DNA from: Chitinophaga solisilvae
Lineage (GTDB): Bacteria > Bacteroidota > Bacteroidia > Chitinophagales > Chitinophagaceae
Length of the DNA: 64,000 bases
Assembly (NCBI RefSeq): GCF_009928525.1
Contig: NZ_JAABOK010000006.1
Span: forward strand, 310,001 to 374,000
Direction: 5' to 3'
Under the pieces are notes generated by a model. It was not told where the DNA came from. It searched no databases and was given only the letters and a program-made list of their open reading frames with translations. Made by a program: the position numbers and the translations under genes. Positions 16,968-24,775 of the stretch are shown one piece after another. Each line of letters starts with the position of its first letter. Position 1 is the stretch's first letter.

Positions 16968-18110
16968 ATGAAAAAAACGGTATTTGTATGTCTGGCGCTT
17001 TCTGCGACCAGTCAGCTGTTTGCCCAGAAGACAGGCATAACCATTACAGGTAAGGCGCCTGCAGTCCTCAATGGCCAGCTTATTTACCTGCTGCCTGCAA
17101 AAGGTGGTCATGCCAGCGATTCAGCCCGCATTGAGAAAGGATCATTTAAAATGAATGCGGCGTGGACGGATACAGCAGCAGCTGTATTGACAGTACATTT
17201 TAAGAATGGGAATGAATTTGTTTCCGGTAGAAGGGAACTGGTGCTGGCTCCCGGAGATAAAGTGAAATTTACAGCAAAAGAGACGGCTTCCGCCAATTTA
17301 CTGGATGACAGTAAAGTGTCAGGCTCCGTGTTTACCCGCCAGCAGGACGAATTTAAAGCAATCACCCGTCAGGTGGATAAAAGTATTGATTCTATGCGTA
17401 ATATTTTTATGCAGAAGATGAGAGAGGGGGGTAATGATACTACGGGCTTGTATGCACGCAGTATGGTGATGAATGAATGGTTCAAACAGCGCGATGGGAT
17501 GCAGTATGATTTTATTGCAGCACATCCTGATTATTACTATAGCCTGATGCTGCTGAGAGATAAAATAGGCAAGCGCGTGGTGGATGTGGCAGCTATGCAG
17601 GCGCGCTTTGACAAGCTGACGCCTGGTCTGAGATCCTCTAATCTGGGTCTGGCGGCAACAGCCATACTGAAGGCTTCTGCAACAGTAGCTGTAGGACAGA
17701 TGTCCATGGATTTTGCAGCCCCTGCGCCGGATGGCAAGATCGTTAAGTTATCAGACCTGCGTGGTAAATATGTATTGCTTGATTTCTGGGCCAGCTGGTG
17801 TGGTCCCTGCCGTGCAGAAAATCCGCATGTAGTAAAAGCCTATAACCGTTTTAAAGATAAGAACTTTGATATTCTGGGTGTTTCCCTGGACCGCGAAGGC
17901 GACCATGACAAGTGGACTGCGGCTATTGAAAAAGACGGACTTACCTGGCATCACGTAAGTGAGCTGAAATGGTGGAAGGGTGAGATATCAAAGAAGTACC
18001 TGATTACCGCTATTCCCCAGAACTTCCTGTTGGATCCTTCCGGCCGCATTATCGCGGTGAATCTGCGTGGAGAGGCGTTGGAAAAGGAACTCGAAAAAGT
18101 ATTACAGTAG
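16968..18110 (+). CDS. TlpA-like thiol-disulfide oxidoreductase with N-terminal DUF4369-type domain
   Basis: 380-residue exported protein with signal peptide MKKTVFVCLALSATSQLFAQ. The N-terminal half (about 25-230) is the beta-rich DUF4369-like domain (ITITGKAPAVLNGQLIYLLP). The C-terminal half (about 245-378) is a thioredoxin/AhpC fold with APAPDGKIVKLSDLRGKYVLLDFWASWCGPC, the redox pair being Cys278 and Cys281, and the cis-proline site AIPQNFLLDP. Such periplasmic proteins are abundant in Bacteroidota and reduce or maintain disulfides; partner unknown. The gene stands alone, followed by a hairpin. Confidence 0.92.
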   Translation: MKKTVFVCLALSATSQLFAQKTGITITGKAPAVLNGQLIYLLPAKGGHASDSARIEKGSFKMNAAWTDTAAAVLTVHFKNGNEFVSGRRELVLAPGDKVKFTAKETASANLLDDSKVSGSVFTRQQDEFKAITRQVDKSIDSMRNIFMQKMREGGNDTTGLYARSMVMNEWFKQRDGMQYDFIAAHPDYYYSLMLLRDKIGKRVVDVAAMQARFDKLTPGLRSSNLGLAATAILKASATVAVGQMSMDFAAPAPDGKIVKLSDLRGKYVLLDFWASWCGPCRAENPHVVKAYNRFKDKNFDILGVSLDREGDHDKWTAAIEKDGLTWHHVSELKWWKGEISKKYLITAIPQNFLLDPSGRIIAVNLRGEALEKELEKVLQ

Positions 18111-18116
18111 CAGTTT

Positions 18117-18158
18117 AATATTCCGGAATCATGGACATATGTGCATGATTCCGGAATA
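18117..18158. terminator. Hairpin between convergent genes
   Basis: TATTCCGGAATCATG pairs with CATGATTCCGGAATA over a loop of about ten bases. It lies seven bases after the thioredoxin-fold stop. No strong T tract follows, so termination is likely but not certain. Confidence 0.6.
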
Positions 18159-18277
18159 AAATATCTTCAGAAATGATCCGGAAAACCGGTGACGATTGAA
18201 TTCCTGTCTGCCATTGATGTTGTTAATTACTATCTCCCACAGAAAAAGAACTATCTGCCGCTTTGCTGTTTTGCCTG

Positions 18278-19540
18278 TTAATGTTCCAGTATTGCGGTAA
18301 CACCCATTCCGCCGGCAGTACAGATAGATACCAGCGCTCTGCCTCCGCCGCGTTCCTGTAGTGTTTTAGCTGTTTGCGCCAGTATTCTGGCTCCGGTAGC
18401 GGCAAACGGGTGTCCTATGGCTACGCTGCCTCCTTTGATATTCAGTTTGCTGCGGTCAATACTGCCCAGTGGCGTGTCATATCCCAGTTTTTTGCAGTAG
18501 TCTGCATCTTCCCAGGCTTTGAGGGTACACAGTACCTGGCCGCAGAAGGCTTCATGAATTTCATAGATATCGAAATCCTGCAGGGTAAGGTGCCGACGTT
18601 TCAGCATACGTGCCACGGCATAGGTGGGGGCCATGAGCAGGCCTTCGCCGTGAACATAGTCCACTGCGGCAGATTCGGCATCGATGAGGTATGCCAGTAC
18701 CGGCCAGTTTTGCCGTTGTGCATATTCTTCAGAGGCCATCAGGATGGCGGCAGCGCCGTCTGTATAGATGGTGCTGTTGCCCGCTGTGAGCGTGCCTTTA
18801 CCGCTATGGTCGAAGGCGGGTTTCAGTGCGGCCAGTTTAGCCGGCGTGGTGTCCGGACGCACGATGGTGTCTTTTTCCACACCTTTAAAGGCAAAGACAA
18901 GATCGCGGAAGAAGCCTGCCTCATATGCCTTTGCGGCATGTATATGGCTGTCGTATGCCAGTGCATCCTGCTGTTCGCGGGTGATGCCCCATTCCTTCAC
19001 CATGAGTTCCGTATGTTGTCCCATTGACAAGCCTGTTCTGGGTTCCACGATGGAAGGGTACAGGGGAGAGAGGTCTTTAGGTCTGAAGGAGGCCAGTATT
19101 TTCAGGCGTTCTCCGAATGATTTCGCTGCTCTCAGTGCTACTATTTTCCAGGCGAACTGCTGACTGAACATAATGGGGAGGTCGCTGTTGGTATCGCTGC
19201 CTCCGGCGATGCCGGTGTCTATCTGCCCGGCGGCGATACGCAGCCCTATCTGTATGGCCGCATCAAGGCTGGTGCCGCATGCGCGTAATACGTTGTAGGC
19301 AGGCGTATGAGGGTCGAGCGTAGTGCCGAGTACGCACTCGCGTGCAAAATTCCATTCTGTGGAGCGGTTCAGCAGGGTGCCCAGTGCTACGTCTCCGATG
19401 CGCCGGCCTTCCAGTCCGAACTGCCGGACCAGGGAAGACAGACAGGCGGTCAGCATTTCCTGATTGGATATCCTGTTATACTCGCGGAACGACTTTACAA
19501 AAGGTATCCGTTGTCCCCCTATGATGGCCACTTTACGCAT
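18278..19540 (-). CDS. Acetyl-CoA C-acyltransferase (thiolase, FadI/FadA type)
   Basis: 420-residue thiolase. Catalytic Cys88 in RACGTS, the NEAFA-like loop is IHEAFCGQ (about 328-335), His377 lies in GHPFAATGAR and Cys407 in ICTAGGMG, so all three catalytic positions are present. It resembles the FadI branch, which acts in fatty acid degradation (3-ketoacyl-CoA plus CoA to acyl-CoA plus acetyl-CoA). No dehydrogenase/hydratase partner is adjacent, which is unusual because beta-oxidation thiolases are generally paired. It is divergent from the cobalamin-riboswitch receptor operon, with a 17-bp palindrome between. Confidence 0.93.
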   Translation of the reverse strand: MRKVAIIGGQRIPFVKSFREYNRISNQEMLTACLSSLVRQFGLEGRRIGDVALGTLLNRSTEWNFARECVLGTTLDPHTPAYNVLRACGTSLDAAIQIGLRIAAGQIDTGIAGGSDTNSDLPIMFSQQFAWKIVALRAAKSFGERLKILASFRPKDLSPLYPSIVEPRTGLSMGQHTELMVKEWGITREQQDALAYDSHIHAAKAYEAGFFRDLVFAFKGVEKDTIVRPDTTPAKLAALKPAFDHSGKGTLTAGNSTIYTDGAAAILMASEEYAQRQNWPVLAYLIDAESAAVDYVHGEGLLMAPTYAVARMLKRRHLTLQDFDIYEIHEAFCGQVLCTLKAWEDADYCKKLGYDTPLGSIDRSKLNIKGGSVAIGHPFAATGARILAQTAKTLQERGGGRALVSICTAGGMGVTAILEH

Positions 19541-19582
19541 AGTATTGTATTTAATTAAAGTTAATGATTAAAATAACACACG

Positions 19583-19599
19583 TATAGTTTTAAACTATA
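19583..19599. promoter_or_regulatory. Perfect 17-bp palindrome, probable operator
   Basis: TATAGTTT-T-AAACTATA is a perfect inverted repeat with a one-base centre. It overlaps the first two bases of the -7 element of the receptor operon and is 43 bp upstream of the thiolase start, so a bound repressor could act on either. The binding protein is unknown. Confidence 0.6.
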
Positions 19600-19605
19600 T
19601 CTTTG
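19598..19605 (+). promoter_or_regulatory. Bacteroidota -7 element driving the cobalamin-riboswitch leader
   Basis: TATCTTTG fits TAnnTTTG. Transcription would start near 19612, just upstream of the riboswitch. Confidence 0.6.
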
Positions 19606-19633
19606 CGATCCAGTTCTTTACAGATCTATCGCA

Positions 19634-19800
19634 TTATGGTGGGCGTGTATAACGCTCTTAATAAGGAACCGTGTGTAAATCACGGGCTGTCGCGCAACTG
19701 TAAGTAACGTTTCAGGTTGTTGCCGCTGATATCCATTTTTCCGCCAGGAAAGAGAAGGATGGCAATAATGTTACAAGCCAGGATACTTGCCATATTGTTA
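19634..19800 (+). ncRNA. Cobalamin (B12) riboswitch
   Basis: Conserved blocks occur in order: AAGGAACCGTGTGTAAATCACGGGC, which holds the paired GTG/CAC arms, then CGCGCAACTGTAAGT, and finally GCCAGGATACTTGCC near 19777-19791. The aptamer ends about 310 bp before the start codon of the TonB receptor, much further than usual, because a 159-bp inverted repeat lies between. Cobalamin binding should reduce expression of the receptor and PepSY genes. Confidence 0.85.
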
Positions 19801-19858
19801 CAGACAAATGCTTTCGCGGTTTTGAAGCAGTAGTCGGAATTGCCCTGCAGGCAGCTCT

Positions 19859-20017
19859 GATTACTAATTACGAATTACGAATTGCGAATTACGAATGTAG
19901 AAGCGAAGATTAAAACAAAGATTAAAGAGGATGCCTAGTAGTTATCTCCTTAAATCTTCGTTTTAATCTTCGCTTCTACATTCGTAATTCGCAATTCGCA
20001 ATTCGTAATTAGTAATC
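19859..20017. repeat. Long inverted repeat, heptad type, inside the riboswitch leader (copy 5)
   Basis: The left arm begins GATTACTAATTACGAATT and the right arm ends AATTCGTAATTAGTAATC. The arms are close to 70 bases each, with inner part AGCGAAGATTAAAAC against GTTTTAATCTTCGCT and a loop of about 11 bases. Transcribed from the upstream promoter it would form a very stable hairpin between aptamer and gene. Confidence 0.9.
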
Positions 20018-20112
20018 AGCATCTCCACGGGTATTTCATATCTACATTATTCCCGGAAGCATACCAGAAAACGTAAGGAGCATTATTCACATAATGTTTA
20101 CAACCAGGTTTT

Positions 20113-22221
20113 ATGCGTATGCTAAAAATTTACATGATTGCCGGCGCGCTGACGCTGCCAGGCGCTGCTATGTCTCAGCAGCAGGATTCCCTGAACAATA
20201 AAACACTGCAGGAGATAGTGGTACTATCAGGTACGGCTACACGAACTTCTTTCAGTAAGCTGGATGTGCCGCTTCGTACAATTCCGGCTACGATTAACAA
20301 CATCAGCGGTGCTTCGCTGCAGCTGCAGGGTATTGATGATCTTACCGGCGCGCTGGCAAAGGTGCAGGGAGTCAGACCAGTATCTACCTATGGTGCATTT
20401 CAGCACTATGTGATACGTGGTTTTAATGATTTTCTGCTGGTGGTGGATGGTTTCCGCGATGACAGGCAGAACATTGCCTCCAGTGCACCTATGACCAACC
20501 TGGCGGCAGTAGATCATATAGAAGTGCTGAAAGGCCCTGCCGGTGCTATGTTTGGTCATTCAGGCATTGGCGGTATCATTAGCGTTGCCCGTAAGACGCC
20601 GGGAACAACGCCGTCGGCGGAGTTCAATATCCTCTACGGTGGTTTTAACACCCGCCGTATCAGTGCCGGTGCGGGCGGCCCGCTTTCTCCGACCCTGCGG
20701 TACCGCGCAGATGCCGGTATCTCGGCCACCGACGGTTGGCGCGGTGCTGGCAGTAACCGCAACAGTGCCTATCTGGCGTTTGATTTCACCCCTACAGAGA
20801 AGGACCGTTTTCAGCTGCGCCTGGGCGCCAATAAGGATATGTATGACAACGATGCCGGTATTCCTACGGTCAACGGTGAAATGCTGCCGGAGGTAAAACG
20901 GAGTTACCGCTATAATACCACCCAGAGCTATACCAAAGCCAATCATGCTGATGTGCAGCTGCAGTACACACGCCGGCTCAACAGTCGTATGACCGTTACA
21001 GAACAGCTGTCCTATGCGACAGATCTGATAAACTACCTGTCTTCAGAATCGCTGGAACTTACCCGCGGTAAGGATAGCGTAGCACGGGGTTACCTGCAGT
21101 TTGAACATCATACGCAGCCTTTCCAGCACTCGCTGGACTTCACCTGGGATGTGCCTTCCGGCCGCATACAGCAGAAGATACTGGCGGGGTGGTCGCTCAA
21201 CGTACTGCATCGTTATACAGATTATGATAATCCGCTGCGCAGCAGAACGGCTACCACTATTCCGCTGACAGCCCCCCTGGATAACCAGGGTAATCTGCCG
21301 GTTATCAACACGCATCGCAAAACAATCGATGAAACGATGAACGGCATCTACCTGCAGGATTGGCTTAACTTCTCCCCGAAATTTAAAATACTGGCTGCTA
21401 TCCGCTTTGATCAGTTCAGTGGCAGCTACCGCAGCGATACCCTGCAAAGCCCCACTACTACTGCCTCAAAGGGCGATCCTTACCGGAAGCATACCAGCCG
21501 CCTTACTTACCGCGCAGGTTTTGTATATGAGCCACTGGAAGCGGTGAATATCTATGGCTCCTATGCGACCTATTTCAAACCGGCCAGACAGGTACCCGGA
21601 GTAACGAACCTGTCACTTGATCCTGAAAGCGGCTATCAGGCTGAACTGGGTACGAGGCTTACCCTGGCCCGTCATCTTACGCTTAATGTGGCAGGCTTCT
21701 ATCTCCTTAAACGAAATATCATTGTGAGCCTCGGTAAAGGATTATATGACCAGGCCAGCGAGGCGGCTTCCAAAGGAATAGAAACAGACATCACCTGGCA
21801 GCCGTTGCCGGTATTCAGTATTTCCGCAGGGTATGCCTTTACGGATGCCCGTTTTAAAAACTATACCAGCAAGGTCACCGGTGCCGGCAATCTCACTGAT
21901 AAAAGACTGCCATTCGCTATGATACATCAGTTCAATATACAGTCCAGCTATACCGTATGCCGCGGCGCTACTGTATTTGCGGGGCTGAGCTATAACGGCG
22001 ACAACTACACGGATTCCCGCAATACTGTATTACTGCCGGCTTACTACCTGGTAAATGCCGGTGCATCCTATACTTTCCGTCGTGTGCGCGTTACCGTGAA
22101 TGCGGAGAACCTGCTGGACAACCGGGAGTATTTCATAGGGGCGATCAATAATACGCAGCTGTATCCCGGTGCGCCGGTGAATTACAACGTAGCATTACAT
22201 TATACCTTCAACGGCCGCTGA
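20113..22221 (+). CDS. TonB-dependent outer membrane receptor (siderophore-receptor type) under B12 riboswitch control
   Basis: 702 residues with signal peptide (ending near AAMSQQQ), plug domain (about 50-165, with YVIRGFNDFLLVVDGFRDD and IEVLKGPAGAMFGHSGIGG) and a barrel closing VNAENLLDNREYF ... YTFNGR. The length and plug form match the siderophore receptor branch rather than SusC. The next gene, two bases on, is a PepSY reductase-like protein typical of iron-siderophore uptake. Yet the leader is a cobalamin riboswitch, so the substrate may be a corrinoid, cobalt chelate or a siderophore. The start at 20113 gives the cleanest signal peptide. Confidence 0.9.
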   Translation: MRMLKIYMIAGALTLPGAAMSQQQDSLNNKTLQEIVVLSGTATRTSFSKLDVPLRTIPATINNISGASLQLQGIDDLTGALAKVQGVRPVSTYGAFQHYVIRGFNDFLLVVDGFRDDRQNIASSAPMTNLAAVDHIEVLKGPAGAMFGHSGIGGIISVARKTPGTTPSAEFNILYGGFNTRRISAGAGGPLSPTLRYRADAGISATDGWRGAGSNRNSAYLAFDFTPTEKDRFQLRLGANKDMYDNDAGIPTVNGEMLPEVKRSYRYNTTQSYTKANHADVQLQYTRRLNSRMTVTEQLSYATDLINYLSSESLELTRGKDSVARGYLQFEHHTQPFQHSLDFTWDVPSGRIQQKILAGWSLNVLHRYTDYDNPLRSRTATTIPLTAPLDNQGNLPVINTHRKTIDETMNGIYLQDWLNFSPKFKILAAIRFDQFSGSYRSDTLQSPTTTASKGDPYRKHTSRLTYRAGFVYEPLEAVNIYGSYATYFKPARQVPGVTNLSLDPESGYQAELGTRLTLARHLTLNVAGFYLLKRNIIVSLGKGLYDQASEAASKGIETDITWQPLPVFSISAGYAFTDARFKNYTSKVTGAGNLTDKRLPFAMIHQFNIQSSYTVCRGATVFAGLSYNGDNYTDSRNTVLLPAYYLVNAGASYTFRRVRVTVNAENLLDNREYFIGAINNTQLYPGAPVNYNVALHYTFNGR

Positions 22222-22222
22222 T

Positions 22223-23638
22223 ATGCCTGTTAAAAGAAGTCACTGGTTACTGCGCATACACCGCTATCTGGGCCTGCTGTGCAGTGTTTTGTTCCTGATA
22301 TGGTTCCTGTCAGGCATGGTAATGATGTATGTACGCTATCCCGTGTTAACACGGGAAGAGCGTGTCCGCCATGCACCGCTGCTGCGTACAGCAGCGGTGA
22401 CCACACCGCCTCCATCCGCAGATGCGGTGCTGGGAATGCTGCTGGGCAGGCCGGTATACCGCAGCAACAAGGGCGTGGTCTATGCGGATGATAATACCGT
22501 TATGCCTGGTATCACCTCCGCCCAGGCCAGGCAGACGGCCATTGATTATTTTGCTGCGCGTTACACCATCCGGGATATGCGGTGGATTACCACGCAGGAT
22601 CAATGGCTCAATAAGGGCAGTTTCACTGCTTACCTTCCTGCATGGGTCATTCAGCTGAATGATCCGGCGCATACTTCGCTCTACGTTTCTGCTGCTACCG
22701 GCGAGGTTTTTCAGGATGTCAGCCGCAGGGAGAAGATCCTGTCATGGCTGGGGCCCATACCACACTGGATTTACTTACGCGTACTGATTATCAAACCACA
22801 CCGGTACATCTGGACACAGGTAGTCATCTGGACTTCCCTGCTGGGATGTATCATGTGCCTGAGCGGCATTGCTGCGGGCCTTATCCGCTGGAAGCGAAAA
22901 CGTATTTCTCCCTATAAAAAGCCCTGGCTGCGCTGGCATCATTATACCGGCCTGCTGTTTGGACTGTTTACCTTTACCTGGATACTGAGCGGCCTGTTTT
23001 CCATGGATCCGTTGCATATGGGCAGTCGCCGTGCCGCTGCTCCGGCATCGCCACAGCCGGCTGCTGCCGCTGCCTGGCTGCCGGCGTTACAGCTGCTGCG
23101 TCAGCAACCGGTAAAGGAAATTCATTTTACGGTTGTGGGACAACACCCTTACCTGATTGCCGGCACGGAGGCACAGCGGCCATTGGTGATATCGGCTCTC
23201 AGCGGACAACAGGTAGCCGGTGTTGATGCTACCCTGCTGGACAGTGCCATCCTGCAGACCGTAGCCGCCCCACTGCTGGAGCGTACCCTGCTTACTCATT
23301 ATGATGCCTATTATCGTGCGCGCGACAGCAGCAGGCCATTGCCCGTTATCCGCTACCGTTTCGCGGATGAAGGAGCTACCTGCGTATATGCAGACCCGTT
23401 AACGGGAGCAGTCCTGTCACGCCAGGATAACAGCACACGCCGCCTGCGCTGGCTCTATAACGGCCTGCATAGCTTTGACTTTCCCTGGTTTCACCATCAG
23501 CGACCACTATGGGACATTACCCTGCTGATACTCCTGCTGGGAGGAGCAGCACTGAGCGTCACCGGCGTGGTGCTCTCCTTCATATGGCTGCGCCATAAGG
23601 GAACTAAAACAAAACTGATGTCACGGAACAGGGGGTAA
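22223..23638 (+). CDS. PepSY-associated transmembrane protein (siderophore/metal-reductase type)
   Basis: 471-residue inner membrane protein with about four transmembrane segments: HRYLGLLCSVLFLIWFLSGMVMMY at the start, a central pair (IWTQVVIWTSLLGCIMCLSGIAAGLI and HHYTGLLFGLFTFTWILSGLFSM), and LLILLLGGAALSVTGVVLSFIWL at the end. Conserved His residues sit in the helices, as in the PepSY_TM family, which reduces ferric-siderophore or moves electrons in the periplasm. The start codon lies two bases after the receptor stop, so the two are coupled. Confidence 0.88.
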   Translation: MPVKRSHWLLRIHRYLGLLCSVLFLIWFLSGMVMMYVRYPVLTREERVRHAPLLRTAAVTTPPPSADAVLGMLLGRPVYRSNKGVVYADDNTVMPGITSAQARQTAIDYFAARYTIRDMRWITTQDQWLNKGSFTAYLPAWVIQLNDPAHTSLYVSAATGEVFQDVSRREKILSWLGPIPHWIYLRVLIIKPHRYIWTQVVIWTSLLGCIMCLSGIAAGLIRWKRKRISPYKKPWLRWHHYTGLLFGLFTFTWILSGLFSMDPLHMGSRRAAAPASPQPAAAAAWLPALQLLRQQPVKEIHFTVVGQHPYLIAGTEAQRPLVISALSGQQVAGVDATLLDSAILQTVAAPLLERTLLTHYDAYYRARDSSRPLPVIRYRFADEGATCVYADPLTGAVLSRQDNSTRRLRWLYNGLHSFDFPWFHHQRPLWDITLLILLLGGAALSVTGVVLSFIWLRHKGTKTKLMSRNRG

Positions 23639-23652
23639 CAACAGGGTAAAAA

Positions 23653-23720
23653 TAAAGAGCGAAGATGAAGCGAAGATGAAAAATCATCCCGGCGCTTCTT
23701 CTCCGCTCTTTTATTTTGAA
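23653..23720. terminator. Hairpin between convergent genes with GAGCGAAG module
   Basis: AAAGAGCGAAGATGAAGCG pairs with CGCTTCTTCTCCGCTCTTT and is followed by TTATTTT on the plus strand and preceded by AAAAATAAA, so it can serve both directions. The arms use the same GAGCGAAG module as the long inverted repeats but lack their heptad outer arms. Confidence 0.6.
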
Positions 23721-23725
23721 AAAAG

Positions 23726-24691
23726 TTACAGGCTGGTTACCTGGTTGGGTAACGGCTCGCCCTTCATGGAAGCAATAATATTCTGTGCTGCCATCTCACT
23801 CATTGCATTCCTGGTTTCTGCAGTAGCAGAGCCTATATGCGGCAAAACAGCTACTGTAGGCATCTCCAGCAAAGGATTATCCGGCTGCATCGGTTCCGGA
23901 TTAGTAACATCCAGTCCTGCGCCCCAGATAATACCCTGTTGTATAGCGGCTATCAGATCTCCTTCATGATGTATTGCACCTCTGGCGGCATTCACAAAAA
24001 TGGCAGAAGGTTTCATCTGTGAAAAGGCTGTCATATTAAACCTGCCGGCTGTTTCCGGCGTCAGCGCAGTATGCACGGAAAGCACATCGCTCTGTGCCAG
24101 CAGTTCCTCAAACGATACCCGTTGCGCTCCCAGCTCTTTTTCTGCGGCTTCATTACGGCCCCGGTTATGATAAATCACTTTCATGCCAAATGCCTGCACA
24201 CAGCGCTGCGCCATCACATAACCAATGCTGCCCAGTCCCCATATACCCAGGGTCTTTCCCTCCAGCGCAATACCCAGATTGGCCGTAGGTTCTGAAAAGC
24301 CCCATTCGCCGCGTATAATCCGCTTATGCTGAAAGAAGGCTTTCCTGGAAGACGCCAGCATCAATAGAAATGCAGTATCTGCCGTAGCAGCGCTCAGTAC
24401 CCCCGGCGTATTGGTAACCGGTATGCCCAGCTCATTGGCTGCAGCGATATCTACCTTATCGTATCCTACCGACAATAAACTGATGACCTTCAGGTGGCGG
24501 CACTGTTCCAGGAACGCACGGTCTATAGTATTGTCGCTGGCCAGCAGCAACGCATCATACTGCTGACAATGCGCTACCAGCTCATCGTGCGACAATCCCC
24601 GCCGCTCCGTCCACTGCGTAACCTGAACGCCTGCACGTTCCAGCATCGCCAGCCCCGCCGGCGGCAATACCCTCGTGATAAATATCTTCAT
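23726..24691 (-). CDS. D-isomer-specific 2-hydroxyacid dehydrogenase (glyoxylate/hydroxypyruvate reductase type)
   Basis: 321 residues. The Rossmann motif GIWGLGSIGYVMAQR sits at about residues 149-163; the catalytic triad is Arg in VNAARGAIHHEG (about 233-244), Glu in NPEPMQPDNPL and His in LPHIGSATAETR (about 286-297). Resembles GhrB-like glyoxylate reductases using NADPH (the dinucleotide loop ends YHNRGRNE, with Arg after the helix fitting NADPH). It is the first gene upstream of nothing obvious; the ATPase gene 83 bp away runs in the same direction upstream of it, and they may be co-transcribed. Confidence 0.92.
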   Translation of the reverse strand: MKIFITRVLPPAGLAMLERAGVQVTQWTERRGLSHDELVAHCQQYDALLLASDNTIDRAFLEQCRHLKVISLLSVGYDKVDIAAANELGIPVTNTPGVLSAATADTAFLLMLASSRKAFFQHKRIIRGEWGFSEPTANLGIALEGKTLGIWGLGSIGYVMAQRCVQAFGMKVIYHNRGRNEAAEKELGAQRVSFEELLAQSDVLSVHTALTPETAGRFNMTAFSQMKPSAIFVNAARGAIHHEGDLIAAIQQGIIWGAGLDVTNPEPMQPDNPLLEMPTVAVLPHIGSATAETRNAMSEMAAQNIIASMKGEPLPNQVTSL

Positions 24692-24741
24692 ACTTTATAC
24701 TTTAATTACTTACATAATCCATACCCACCAATCTCCGCTGT

Positions 24742-24775
24742 CTTCCAAATCTCAAATAACCAAATAATCAAATAT
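24742..24775. repeat. Solitary arm of the octamer-type inverted repeat
   Basis: CCAAATCTCAAATAACCAAATAATCAAA-type sequence identical in style to the right arms at 5455-5478 and 46355-46380, but with no complementary left arm nearby. It touches the stop codon of the P-type ATPase. Probably a decayed or half copy. Confidence 0.6.

Noticed and set aside
20113..22221. Calling the first riboswitch-controlled receptor BtuB
   Set aside because: The plug and barrel segments look siderophore-type and the next gene is a PepSY protein; the true btuB is at 29531-31519 with BtuG-like neighbour.
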